The notes: generated by a model from the letters alone, not told the origin. A DNA stretch of 64,000 bases from an uncultured Bacteroidales bacterium (GCA_903945175.1 CAJAUM010000008.1:1-64000), one strand, 5' to 3'. Positions 26,522 to 36,169 are shown, numbered from the stretch's first letter. Translations and numbers: made by a program.

Positions 26522-27605
26522 TTATACCTGGAACAGGACGATGCTGGATATCCTCAGAGGTTCCCCCATCGTGACCGACCGGATGACTGTGTGCTTCGAC
26601 AGGCAGCCGGATCTTTTTGCTTTGGCCCGGTGCAAATTCGATGATTTTTTTTACAGCGGACTTTTTGATGGAGATACCCTCAAAGGATTCGGTATGGTTG
26701 GATATCATACAGTATTGGTGAATGGGGAGCCAACCGAAGTCTTTTGTGGTAGGGATTTGTATATCCTTCCGGAGGCAAGGGGAAACGGGTTCATCGCTAA
26801 AAGTACAGAAGGTCACTTTCAGGAAAACCGAAATCGTGCAGTGATAGGATATGGCCTGATCATGCATGGAAATAAGGCAAGCCTGAGGTTAGTCGGAAGA
26901 AGACCCGAAGGCAACAGTTATTCACCCAAATCGCGCATCATTAACAAATTGCTTGTCAAAACGATATTGCTTGCAAGGCCTGTTTCCCCGGCCCAGAAGT
27001 ATAAGATCAGACGGGCACAAATGGAAGATATCCCTGTTATCGTCAGGCTCCTGAACAAGGAGCACAGCGCGCGATTATTCGGCAATATTTATTCGGAAGC
27101 CTCTTTTCCTTTTTACCTGCAAAGAAATACAGGATTGGAAATATCAGATTATTTCGTCGCATTTGGCAGTGACGGAAAATGTTGCGGGGTTTGTGCAGCA
27201 TGGGATTTGAGCCTGATGAAACAAACCAGGGTACTGCAATACGGATTATCTTTTCTTCCTGCACAAATTGCGTACAAGTCATTTTCGGTTTTATTTAACC
27301 GCCCACCCCTTCCAAAACCCGGCGATCATTTCAGGGAGGTGACGATAACGGATTATGCTGTGATCGGACGTAATCCGGAAATAATGAACGCCCTGTTAAG
27401 GACTGTTTACAGGGAATACAGGCAATCAGGTTATCATTTCATGATCTGGGGAAGTTCCATTGATGACCCCTTGTTAGCAGCGGCCAAAGGGTTTATGAGT
27501 CAACATGTTATTTCAAACATTGTTTTGTTTTCAACGAATGACGAATGGCTTGGAGAGGGAGTGGTAAAAAACAATTTGCCCTATATTGATGTATCAGCTA
27601 TATAA
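26493..27605 (+). CDS. Protein with two GNAT-like acyltransferase domains
   Basis: A 370-residue protein. The first GNAT-like half (residues 1-150) has the acyl-CoA motif ILPEARGNGFIAKSTEGHF (about 90-108), then YGLIMHGNKASLRLVGRR. The second half starts at about residue 168 (YKIRRAQMEDIPVIVRLLNKE) and resembles a GNAT N-terminus, with a final conserved-looking strand FMIWGSSIDDPLL. Proteins of this shape often N-acylate amines or amino acids. It overlaps the DUF3419 gene by 29 bases and closes the operon, which suggests it acylates the amino product of the pathway. Substrate and acyl donor are unknown. Confidence 0.7.
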   Translation: MSNYLIKPIDYTWNRTMLDILRGSPIVTDRMTVCFDRQPDLFALARCKFDDFFYSGLFDGDTLKGFGMVGYHTVLVNGEPTEVFCGRDLYILPEARGNGFIAKSTEGHFQENRNRAVIGYGLIMHGNKASLRLVGRRPEGNSYSPKSRIINKLLVKTILLARPVSPAQKYKIRRAQMEDIPVIVRLLNKEHSARLFGNIYSEASFPFYLQRNTGLEISDYFVAFGSDGKCCGVCAAWDLSLMKQTRVLQYGLSFLPAQIAYKSFSVLFNRPPLPKPGDHFREVTITDYAVIGRNPEIMNALLRTVYREYRQSGYHFMIWGSSIDDPLLAAAKGFMSQHVISNIVLFSTNDEWLGEGVVKNNLPYIDVSAI

Positions 27606-27617
27606 TCAAATGCTATT

Positions 27618-27625
27618 TACTTTTG
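27618..27625 (+). promoter_or_regulatory. -7 promoter element in front of the dehydrogenase remnant
   Basis: TACTTTTG matches TAnnTTTG, 13 bases before the ATG of a 31-codon reading frame. No -33 TTTG at the right spacing. It may be the original promoter of the broken gene and could now serve the FISUMP gene at 27758. Confidence 0.4.
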
Positions 27626-27638
27626 TGGATTCTAAAAT

Positions 27639-27734
27639 ATGACCCCAATGCAAACCGTGGTAGTTACAGGATCAACGAAGAGAATAGGAATGATTATTTG
27701 GAGAAAACAGTTATTTGCAATTCCCGGGATATAA
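27639..27734 (+). pseudogene. Remnant of a short-chain dehydrogenase/reductase, N-terminal end only
   Basis: A 31-codon frame that starts with ATG and ends at TAA. It encodes MTPMQTVVVTGSTKRIG followed by unrelated residues. TVVVTGSTKRIG matches the TGxxxGIG-type nucleotide-binding start of short-chain dehydrogenases, except that the usual 'GIG' is RIG. The family is about 250 residues, and nothing else of it follows before the next gene at 27758. A -7 element sits just upstream, as for a real gene start. The simplest reading is a dehydrogenase gene truncated by deletion. A chance match is possible because the evidence is about 12 residues. Confidence 0.5.
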
Positions 27735-27757
27735 ATTTTTACTAAAAATCACGAATC

Positions 27758-28834
27758 ATGAAAATCCTTATGAAGACAATTGTCGCGGTTACAATTATTG
27801 GTCTATTTAACATTCAGTCAATACAGGCACAAACAGGCTCCTCTGAAATGAGAACAAGTTATCAGGCATGGATCAGTACGTATGAAACGTCACGTCCAAT
27901 TGCCGGCGTGTTATATGAAATAGAGGATTCGTCCGTAACGCTTTCGAACCGTAATTTTTCACGGAATGGTTCATCCGGCAAAGTGGACATGACAAAATTA
28001 GACGTCCGGTCTATCGATGTTATGAAACTCAGGAAAAACGGGAATACCGGCCGGGGGATATTGTATGGCGCCATTTCCGGATTGGTTGTCGGCGGTGTAT
28101 TGGGGATATTGTATGCCTCAACCGTGGAAAAGCACGAGGAGGGTGCAAATAACTTTGAGAAAAGTTTAAATTCGACTGCAAGCACTATGCAGATTGTAGG
28201 CTCATCTATACTCATAGGAATTGGATGTATCGGAACCGGCATAGGTGTCGGGGCCATAATTGGTTCTGCGAAGATCGCTATTCCCATCAATGGAAGCCAG
28301 GCCCAATTTACTCAGAATAAATCCATGCTGAAGGATTATTCTGTAAAAAGCGTTATGGGATTGGAGGCCAAATCATTCTCAATACTTCGTGGTACTTTAA
28401 TTGATATTGATGGTAACGCGTATCCAATGGTTGCCCTTGGCGCCCAGGTATGGATGGCAGAAGACCTGAAAGTCATACGTTATCGCGACGGATCAGAAAT
28501 ATCAGATCTAACAAAAGAAACTGGCGGCAATGGACGTCAATACAATTGGAGTGCAATCAACGACAGTCGTAAAATTTGCCCGGTAGGCTGGCATGTTCCT
28601 TCTAATTCAGAGTGGAACTCCCTGTTTAATTCCCTGGGCGGAGAAAATGGTGCTGCACAGAAATTGGGTTCAGGCTTTTCTGACAAAGGGGAGGTATGCC
28701 AATGGTGGTCATCTACAGAACAGGGCCCCAATCAGGCCTACAGCCTTTATTTGAATAATGCAACAGCCGCTGTAATGGTTACCGGCATTGCAAAAAACTC
28801 CGATTTAAGTGTGAGGTGTGTCCGGGATTACTAA
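27758..28834 (+). CDS. Exported FISUMP-domain protein
   Basis: A 358-residue protein with a signal peptide ending near SIQAQ (residue 25). Two glycine-rich hydrophobic segments (about 98-121 and 145-170) look like a membrane hairpin. The C-terminal 145 residues are a FISUMP domain (Fibrobacter succinogenes major paralogous domain): DIDGNAYPMVALGAQVWMAE, then CPVGWHVPSNSEW, then QWWSSTE and the final LSVRCVRD. The domain is frequent in Bacteroidota surface proteins, and its role is not known. A second FISUMP protein lies at 51088. Three bases separate its stop from the convergent regulator gene. Confidence 0.85.
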   Translation: MKILMKTIVAVTIIGLFNIQSIQAQTGSSEMRTSYQAWISTYETSRPIAGVLYEIEDSSVTLSNRNFSRNGSSGKVDMTKLDVRSIDVMKLRKNGNTGRGILYGAISGLVVGGVLGILYASTVEKHEEGANNFEKSLNSTASTMQIVGSSILIGIGCIGTGIGVGAIIGSAKIAIPINGSQAQFTQNKSMLKDYSVKSVMGLEAKSFSILRGTLIDIDGNAYPMVALGAQVWMAEDLKVIRYRDGSEISDLTKETGGNGRQYNWSAINDSRKICPVGWHVPSNSEWNSLFNSLGGENGAAQKLGSGFSDKGEVCQWWSSTEQGPNQAYSLYLNNATAAVMVTGIAKNSDLSVRCVRDY

Positions 28835-28837
28835 AAA

Positions 28838-29842
28838 TCAGCCCATCCGTTGAATCCTGCACCTGAGCGTGTTTACTTTTTCATGCAGGATATTAAAAAA
28901 CCGATGTCGTTCCTTGGCGGAGGTTCCGCTAATCATGGTCGATTTCTGCATCAGGTTTCGAAACGATTTCTCTATTTGGTCGCAAAACACGGGATTGGTT
29001 GTAATGAGCTGGTTTATAACATTATACGTGTTATATGAAATTTTTTGGCCATCCATGTTGACCAGGATGGTATTATCACTTACCAATACCTCATTATGGT
29101 ATAACCGGTAATTATTTTCAACCCCTTCGGCCGGAGTTCCAAGCATGTACTGGAAACCTTGTTCCGCCTGACTTTGCGCGTGATCAAGCCAGGCTTCCAA
29201 CACGTCGCATAATCTATAAACATCTTCATTATTGGCGAAAAAACCAGAAACAAAACAGTATTCAATCTGTCGGAGAATACTGGAAATGGTCTCTTCGCTC
29301 CAGATCTCAATGGTTGGGATTTTTACGTAATAAGAGAGCAGTTTTTGTCCGGTTTCATACAATCCTTCAGGCGCAACCAGATTCAGTTTTATGTGTTCAT
29401 AGCCGCTCTGTGGTATCAGGGCTTTGTGCCAGAAATAGATCTTGAAAGCAGCAATTTCAGGAAATTCAAAATAGTAAAAAACAGGGATATCCTTCGCTGC
29501 ATAAATAATCTCTCTTTGTTTACTGTGATATATCTTTTGTATTGCTTCCAAGAGCGATTGCAACCAGTTTTCGATACTGAAACCCTCCGCTCCGATGGCC
29601 AGAGAATTGAAAATAACATTGTTATGTTTAAAATTGAACAGGGAGTCAATGGAAACTTTATAATAAAGACAAATTGATTTTAATTCTTCCAGAGACAACT
29701 CCTTTTCTCCGCGAATTCTCCTGTAAGCACTGTCATAGCTTATTCCCAAAAGCTCAGAGAGATCGTGGACAAATGATATATTTGGGGCCAATCTACTCTT
29801 GATTGTATGAAAAAGAGTCTCCTGAATGGATAGCTGATTCAT
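28838..29842 (-). CDS. Helix-turn-helix regulator with long C-terminal domain
   Basis: A 334-residue protein. Residues 20-70 form an XRE-like helix-turn-helix (LSELLGISYDSAYRRIRGEK, then LSLEELKSICLYYKVSIDSLF). The remaining 260 residues are a mixed helical domain without recognised enzyme motifs, of a kind seen in Bacteroidota HTH proteins of about 330 residues. It probably acts as a transcription factor responding to an unknown signal. It is convergent with the FISUMP gene and its start is 54 bases from the alpha-2-macroglobulin gene, which runs in the same direction. Its target is unknown. Confidence 0.72.
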   Translation of the reverse strand: MNQLSIQETLFHTIKSRLAPNISFVHDLSELLGISYDSAYRRIRGEKELSLEELKSICLYYKVSIDSLFNFKHNNVIFNSLAIGAEGFSIENWLQSLLEAIQKIYHSKQREIIYAAKDIPVFYYFEFPEIAAFKIYFWHKALIPQSGYEHIKLNLVAPEGLYETGQKLLSYYVKIPTIEIWSEETISSILRQIEYCFVSGFFANNEDVYRLCDVLEAWLDHAQSQAEQGFQYMLGTPAEGVENNYRLYHNEVLVSDNTILVNMDGQKISYNTYNVINQLITTNPVFCDQIEKSFRNLMQKSTMISGTSAKERHRFFNILHEKVNTLRCRIQRMG

Positions 29843-29896
29843 GACTTGTCATGATTATAAAAAGGTAAAAGTACGCAAAAAAACAATTTTTCGATT

Positions 29897-32800
29897 TTAA
29901 TCAGCACTGATTCTTATTCCTTCCGAATGCGCTGAAAATTCTGGTGCATACATGCATTGGATGGTCGTAATTCCGTTTGAATACGCTCCTGATGAATTCA
30001 CCTTTAGGCCATACTCAAATACAAATGTGCCCTTTGGCAGGTAGTCGAAGAAGAAGTTCGTAGCCAGGTCGGTTGTGCTCTGATAGTAGCCAAGTCCATC
30101 CTGATAATGGTAACCAGAAAGACCATCTCCCGATTGAGGCTGAAAAAAATTACCCGGTGAGCTACCCGCTGAAGAGACTATGTAAGGTTCAAAAGCAGAG
30201 GCCCGCATATCCTTCATGTGCACGAACTCCAGGTCGCGATCGACTGTTAGTATGATGCGGACCTTCAGCTTATCACCTATTTTCAGCGAGGTGGAATTTG
30301 CATTATCGCTCATTATTGGTTCAAGTACCGGTCCGGATGGCGTGTTTCTTTCTACAAATAATCTCTTATCCAGCTTCATGGGGGTGGCCGCAGGAGTTAT
30401 TTTGTCGAGATTTTCGAAATATTGCCAGTATAGCGCTCCCCAGGCAATACCCACTGTGGATTTGGATATTGTTACCTTTCCCATTTCAGGTTTAATCTGA
30501 TTTCCAGACCACGATACCTGAAAATATCCTGTTCCTGACTCTTTTTCACTATCAATCAGTTTGTCAGAATTGATTTTTTCCTTTCCAACTGCAATTTTAA
30601 CGCCTGGTTCATCTGAGAGTAAATCGGTTCCCCGGAGCAGCAGGGCATAGCAAGCTTCAGCTGTTGCTCTTGGAGAATGCCAATCCTGGGTTTGCTTTTG
30701 CTTCAACAGCCAAATTTTCATATCTTCAACAGCCTTTTCATCCCGGGCAATCTCATCGAATACTTCAATCATCAGCGCCTGTGTTTCGATTGGGGCCTGA
30801 TACCAGGAAAATCCTGATTTTTCAGCCCAGTACATCCCCATTTCACTTGAATGAAGCGCTTTTTCAGAGAGCGATTTGATGATCAGGTCCGGGGTCACTT
30901 TGTTTTCAAGACGGTTTAAGGCCAGGGCGATCATACCCTGCAGGTGGCGATCATACTGCAGCCAGTATTTTGCAGCCTGTTCCCTGTAGTAATTGAAAGA
31001 TTCCAAAAATTTCGCACCCGGATCGGGTATCGGGAACCGCGCATCGTTCATGAAATAACTTCTGGCATACAAATACTGAATCTGCGTGGTACCAAGATGG
31101 TTGTGGTTCAGATATCCAGAATCATGTTGTTTTTGTTTTTCAAGGTCCCTGATCAGCTCCTGATCTAAATATTGAATTCCCCTTACAATCATTTTCCAGG
31201 TTTCCGGATTTTTCCGTATGGCCGTGATTCCAATCTGGTCAAGATGTCCCATCCCGGTAATGATGTTTTGAGTAATCCAACGATTTTCAGGCATGCCTGC
31301 GAACCAGGTCCACCCCCCATTCGGGGTTTGCAATTTCTTTAGCTTATTGAGATTTTCCCTCAGACTGGCTTCCAGATTATTCATGTCGAAATAGAGGCCA
31401 AGCTTTTGTTTTCGTTCAGTTTCGCTTTTGGCATCCATCACCCAGGGCGTCTCCTGTAATATCGCCGATTTCAGCTCCTGGTTTTTTGACAGGTTTGATG
31501 TAAGGGTATTGGGAGAAAGGTTTTTCCATGCTTCAAAGACAGCTTTGATTTTTGGATTGGAATTGGCTATGAAGGCGGCAAGCGTGTTCGACCAGAAGGC
31601 GGCAAAAATGGCATCAGCATTTTCATATTGATATGTGTTTAGGGCGGGTAATGCCTGGATGGCATACCAAGCCGGGTTTGAAGCAAATTCAAGTGTGAGT
31701 TTATAGTTTTGTCGGGTGTCATTCTTTTGACCTGGCGACCCGGATTTCAACAGTTTATCAAACTCAAATTCTGTCGTTCCTTTGCCACGTACAGGCAAAG
31801 GAAGTGACTCGGTGACCATCATCCGATTTGTCAAAACGGGAATGGCTTTTTCCTCCCCATCACTGAAATTTTCTGATACCGCCATTATCCTGTACTGAAG
31901 GACAGCGGATCCGGAATTGACAGGAATAAATAGTTTCCAGGATATTAGACAGCTTTGGTCTTTTTTAGCATGAAAAATTTTTTCATCAGGCTGCATTCCG
32001 GGCTTGGATCTCCAGGCAGTATCTATCCAGTTATTGAGTGGCTGAAGGGTTATTGCATCAAACAGGTCAAGATTCACAACACCTGAAAGGTCGCGGTCGG
32101 CCAGGTTAACCACTTTAGCGCTGAAAATAACCGTGTCACCCTGACGCACAAAGCGTGGTGTATTGGGGAATACCATGAGGTTTTTCCTTGTGACCAGTTC
32201 TTCCTTCAGCAGCCCGTATTCGAGATTCTTTGTATGTGCCAGTCCCAGCAACTTCCATTTGGTCAGCGATTCAGGTGCGGTGAATTGCAGGATCAGGCTG
32301 CCGGTTGAATCAGTGGAAAGGGCGGGATAGAAAAAGGCTGTTTCCCTGAAATCATTTCGGAACCGGATGGTTTTTACATCCAATGATACCGGAATCCTGC
32401 CATGCGCTGAACTATTTAACGAGTCGCCACTTACGACCTGATCAGGAACATTCACGGCGTCCTGCTTCATTGCAGTTGGGGGCATCATTTCAGAAGTTTG
32501 CATTCCTTCATTGGCGGGGCTTTCCATCATTTCCATTCCACTCCCCTTTGCTCCTACACTCCGTTCGTAACGAATCTGGCGGCCGGATCCTCCAAAATAA
32601 TTTAAGCCAAACCAGTTTAATTGTAATCCCGGATGAAACACATAATTTTCATTACCGGAGAGAGGTGAATACCATTGTCCGGAGTTGATTCTGAATGCAT
32701 TGTTCACATCCCAGGAATAAAGCCCCGAATAGCGCTGATAGAGGTCAAATGCCCATTCATTGGACCGAAACAGGTCGAGTGAGGCATCGTACATCCCTGC

Positions 32801-35800
32801 GAGGAATTCGGCATCGGCCGGTTTGCCGTTTGCGGCAGAGATCCTTATTTTCCAACTTTCGTTTGCACCAGGATCTAATTTGTTCCGGAAGGATTCAAAG
32901 GCGATATCCAATTTCTTATTGGCATAGGGAACATTGACAAGCTGACTATTTTGAAATACCCTGTTGTGCCTCACAAGCAAGAAATTCACTGCAAAGTTTC
33001 CCCTGTATTGCTCCTTGATGGGAATTTCGACGATCATGGCCCTGTTGTTCAGTTTGATCAGTTCACGTGAAACCAGGCTATCGCGAAACCTGATTTCGTA
33101 AATTACCTGAACCTCATTTTCTTTTGAGCCAATGAAGAAACTGGCATTCTCACCAGGCTCACCGCTTGTTTTCAAGGGCACAAACCAGTTGAGTGTGTTT
33201 ACGGGCACCACTTTTGATAATGGAGAAAACGCTGTGAGAAATAATTTCTTTTCAACCACCTCCCCAAACGGGTCGGTAGCTTTCAGAATCAGGAGATAAG
33301 GACCGGGAGGCAGGATGTCGGATACTGCAGAATTAATTTTCAGAATGGAATCAGTTCGTGTATTCACCTGTTTTTCGAAAATAATCTTTTCCCTACTCCA
33401 TGTTGAAGGGTCGTTTTCGTTTCCATAAATGCCAAAGGGATATTGGGTATAGAATTCCTCACGGGTCATAAGTGTTGTATCGGGGCGTTCCCACGGCCGT
33501 GGTTTAAATAACCGGCTGGGCTGACTGAGTTTTTGCAGCGTGACAGCCACCATGGTTGGCGTTGGACGTCCATTCAGATTGGTTGCAGTGATTTTTATTG
33601 TACTGTCTTTGGACAAGTTGACCATTTCGGTTATGTTCGTTCCGATGGAAAGGGCTTGATATCCTACTGTAACAGTTTGCTGCAGCGATTGGGTTTCACC
33701 ATTGAGATCGGTAATATCTGTATAGATTGCAAAATCAAAGACCGGCCGGGATTCTTTATCAGATGCCGCATCGGGGGTGGCTATAAACACAAAGCTAAAT
33801 TTCCCTGAAGCATCAGTCGCAGTGATCCCATTGGTGATTTCCAGTTGTGGTGAAGAGGGCATGGGTCTTCTCCAGCCCCAATCCCAATAGGGAAATCTGG
33901 CTGAACGAACCACACGGTATTTCACAGCAGCCTCTCCGATGGCATTTCCTGCATAGGCCGTAGCTATTCCTGTAACAGTAATTGCCTCGCCCAGCCGGTA
34001 ATTCCCCTCCAATGGCTCACATTCAACTTCGAAAGTTGGGCGCTTATATTCCTCCACGGATATTTGCGTAGCACCCGATTCATTTGCGATGGTCATTTGC
34101 CCCAATAAAACGCTCTGCGGGGCGGTAAATGAACCGTTAAACGAACCGAATTCATTGGTAGTGAAAGTTTGTTCGCTGATCTTCTGACCATTCGCATCTG
34201 AAAAAATGACCTTCGTAGGCTGATTTATTTTAATCTTAGCATTGTCCCCGGTTCTTGCCACGATAATGCCCTTGAAATAAATAATATGGCCCGGTCGGTA
34301 TATGGCCCGGTCGGTATAAAACATGGTTTGAAGTCTCGTAAATTCCTTCGCGGCATAAACAGGATACTGGTAAAAATTATCGGTTATCAGGAAATCATTC
34401 TTATAATGGACCTTTAAAAACAGACTTGAATTTCGCCGGTTATCACCAGAAGGCGGAATCAGGAAGAAGCCATTCCCATCTGAAGTATAATCCAATAATT
34501 TGACCGTTACATATTGGCGTTCCCGATAATTATAGTTTTTTTCCCAGACCTCTGCTTTTGCATTATTTAGTGGCATTCCGGTCTCCCGGTCGAGGAGAAA
34601 ATAACCCAGGCTGCCGTCTTCATTGCGCTTGCTTATATAGCTTATCTGTGTTGACCAAAACGGGGTGTAGGAATAGACCTGTTTCGGATCGTTAAAATCA
34701 TTGGATAGGGCGCACAAAAGCACCCAAAAGCCTTGGGCAACTCCCGGGATGCCGATTTCAGCGCGATGTATCTGGAAGTCTCCATCAGAAGGAAAATTCT
34801 GGGTCCATGTCCGGGCTGACGGCAAGGATGCCAAATACTTATAATAGCCGGCCGGATCCAGTTTTCCAGATTTTTCAGCGTATGCTTCCGGGTCAGTTTT
34901 GATGAGGCGGAAACAGAGTTGTTTAATATTTTTGAACTCAACCAGTGCAAGGGAGGGTTTCTCAACAGGAACTGCAGATTCGGATGTTACCCGAAGTACT
35001 GTTTCTTTGATTGACCTTGCCAGGATTTTACAATTTTTAGCTCCTTCGGAATCAGGAAAGCGTTTGACGGCCTTCTCGCACAACTCCATTGCTGAGCGTA
35101 TATCCCATTTATGCCTAATTGAACCAAGGGGTTGATAAAGCTGACCCTGTTTATTCAGAAAGTCGGCAAGGGCATAGGAAACAGATGTTCCCCAGGGAGA
35201 ATTGAGATGTACCTGATCAAACCGCTTCAAGGCATTAATAAAAAGGCTATCTTTTTCCGGAAGAGTATATTCTTGGTGTACAAATGCAAATCGTTTCAAT
35301 TCCGTTTCTATCAATGCACGGGGATCCTTATCCAGAAGATGAAAAGCAGCCAGATCGCGAAAAATACGCAATGCAAAGCTTGAAAGCGATGCTGAATCTG
35401 CGGGAATCATCATCTTGTTGCGGACGAAATTGAGGGTTTGGTCAAAGTATATTATTTGATCGACCTGAAAGCGCTGTGCGGGAATTAAAGGTGTTCCCAT
35501 ATCTGATGTAAAAAATTCAAGGGCGCGGCCAGCAAGAAAATCATACAGGGTGGGGGTGAATTTGGCTGCTTCTGCCAACTGAGCCTCCTGCTTTTTATCT
35601 GCAAAAATCTTCCGGTCCAGGATTGGTTCAAACCGGCCGATGGGAATACCGTTTAATGAATCAGGATTCTCAAGCGACGACAGGTATGATCGGGTGATGG
35701 CGCGATAGATTGTAGCGAGATCCCATGTTTCGATGCTGTCGTGGAGGTTGGCCCTGACAGGAGTCCGGTCGCGAAAACGATATTGGTTATTCTGATAGTA

Positions 35801-36169
35801 CTTCCAATATACCTCTGCCAGAATTGACAGCAGCACCTGCTTTACCGGTTGAGGTGCAGCATGGACCTCCTTGCGCAATTCCCCTATGGTTTGGACCAAG
35901 TAATTTTCCTGGAATTCGGAATTGAGACGAATCCGATATATAATGGCCTTGATAAATTGCGGATCGTTTTTTACAGCCCTGGTCTGGTGATAGATATTGT
36001 TCACAACTGCCAGCGCTGATTTTGGCTGGCCTAAGTTGGTAAGAGAATCGACCTGTTTCCATAAAGCAGGGAAGTGTTGAGATGGGGAAATGGTGGAATG
36101 GAGTGAGGCTGAAATATGATTCAGAAAGAAAAATGAAAAGACCAGAAATGTACCAATCTTGATTTTCAT
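29897..36169 (-). CDS. Alpha-2-macroglobulin-like protein lacking the thioester site
   Basis: A 2090-residue exported protein with signal peptide MKIKIGTFLVFSFFFLNHISA. After an N-terminal region of about 400 residues come macroglobulin domains, including the MG2 signature FYTDRAIYRPGH near residue 615. The central A2M domain has ESLTKWKLLGLAHT, and the C-terminal helical thioester domain has PNGGWTWFAGMPENRW. In classical members this domain starts with Y-x-Y-x-C-x-E-Q, which forms a thioester. Here the aligned segment reads TYQYENADAIF, with Asn1517 for Cys and Ala1520 for Gln. It therefore cannot trap proteases covalently through a thioester. Such proteins sit in the periplasm as protease traps or guards. 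No pbpC-like partner is adjacent. Confidence 0.88.
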   Translation of the reverse strand: MKIKIGTFLVFSFFFLNHISASLHSTISPSQHFPALWKQVDSLTNLGQPKSALAVVNNIYHQTRAVKNDPQFIKAIIYRIRLNSEFQENYLVQTIGELRKEVHAAPQPVKQVLLSILAEVYWKYYQNNQYRFRDRTPVRANLHDSIETWDLATIYRAITRSYLSSLENPDSLNGIPIGRFEPILDRKIFADKKQEAQLAEAAKFTPTLYDFLAGRALEFFTSDMGTPLIPAQRFQVDQIIYFDQTLNFVRNKMMIPADSASLSSFALRIFRDLAAFHLLDKDPRALIETELKRFAFVHQEYTLPEKDSLFINALKRFDQVHLNSPWGTSVSYALADFLNKQGQLYQPLGSIRHKWDIRSAMELCEKAVKRFPDSEGAKNCKILARSIKETVLRVTSESAVPVEKPSLALVEFKNIKQLCFRLIKTDPEAYAEKSGKLDPAGYYKYLASLPSARTWTQNFPSDGDFQIHRAEIGIPGVAQGFWVLLCALSNDFNDPKQVYSYTPFWSTQISYISKRNEDGSLGYFLLDRETGMPLNNAKAEVWEKNYNYRERQYVTVKLLDYTSDGNGFFLIPPSGDNRRNSSLFLKVHYKNDFLITDNFYQYPVYAAKEFTRLQTMFYTDRAIYRPGHIIYFKGIIVARTGDNAKIKINQPTKVIFSDANGQKISEQTFTTNEFGSFNGSFTAPQSVLLGQMTIANESGATQISVEEYKRPTFEVECEPLEGNYRLGEAITVTGIATAYAGNAIGEAAVKYRVVRSARFPYWDWGWRRPMPSSPQLEITNGITATDASGKFSFVFIATPDAASDKESRPVFDFAIYTDITDLNGETQSLQQTVTVGYQALSIGTNITEMVNLSKDSTIKITATNLNGRPTPTMVAVTLQKLSQPSRLFKPRPWERPDTTLMTREEFYTQYPFGIYGNENDPSTWSREKIIFEKQVNTRTDSILKINSAVSDILPPGPYLLILKATDPFGEVVEKKLFLTAFSPLSKVVPVNTLNWFVPLKTSGEPGENASFFIGSKENEVQVIYEIRFRDSLVSRELIKLNNRAMIVEIPIKEQYRGNFAVNFLLVRHNRVFQNSQLVNVPYANKKLDIAFESFRNKLDPGANESWKIRISAANGKPADAEFLAGMYDASLDLFRSNEWAFDLYQRYSGLYSWDVNNAFRINSGQWYSPLSGNENYVFHPGLQLNWFGLNYFGGSGRQIRYERSVGAKGSGMEMMESPANEGMQTSEMMPPTAMKQDAVNVPDQVVSGDSLNSSAHGRIPVSLDVKTIRFRNDFRETAFFYPALSTDSTGSLILQFTAPESLTKWKLLGLAHTKNLEYGLLKEELVTRKNLMVFPNTPRFVRQGDTVIFSAKVVNLADRDLSGVVNLDLFDAITLQPLNNWIDTAWRSKPGMQPDEKIFHAKKDQSCLISWKLFIPVNSGSAVLQYRIMAVSENFSDGEEKAIPVLTNRMMVTESLPLPVRGKGTTEFEFDKLLKSGSPGQKNDTRQNYKLTLEFASNPAWYAIQALPALNTYQYENADAIFAAFWSNTLAAFIANSNPKIKAVFEAWKNLSPNTLTSNLSKNQELKSAILQETPWVMDAKSETERKQKLGLYFDMNNLEASLRENLNKLKKLQTPNGGWTWFAGMPENRWITQNIITGMGHLDQIGITAIRKNPETWKMIVRGIQYLDQELIRDLEKQKQHDSGYLNHNHLGTTQIQYLYARSYFMNDARFPIPDPGAKFLESFNYYREQAAKYWLQYDRHLQGMIALALNRLENKVTPDLIIKSLSEKALHSSEMGMYWAEKSGFSWYQAPIETQALMIEVFDEIARDEKAVEDMKIWLLKQKQTQDWHSPRATAEACYALLLRGTDLLSDEPGVKIAVGKEKINSDKLIDSEKESGTGYFQVSWSGNQIKPEMGKVTISKSTVGIAWGALYWQYFENLDKITPAATPMKLDKRLFVERNTPSGPVLEPIMSDNANSTSLKIGDKLKVRIILTVDRDLEFVHMKDMRASAFEPYIVSSAGSSPGNFFQPQSGDGLSGYHYQDGLGYYQSTTDLATNFFFDYLPKGTFVFEYGLKVNSSGAYSNGITTIQCMYAPEFSAHSEGIRISAD
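34284..34318. repeat. 16-base tandem direct repeat inside the alpha-2-macroglobulin gene
   Basis: A 35-base stretch with perfect period 16 (unit TGGCCCGGTCGGTATA on the plus strand), just over two copies. Because 16 is not a multiple of three, the two copies are read in different frames; together they encode YTDRAIYRPGH, the conserved MG2 signature. Confidence 0.9.
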
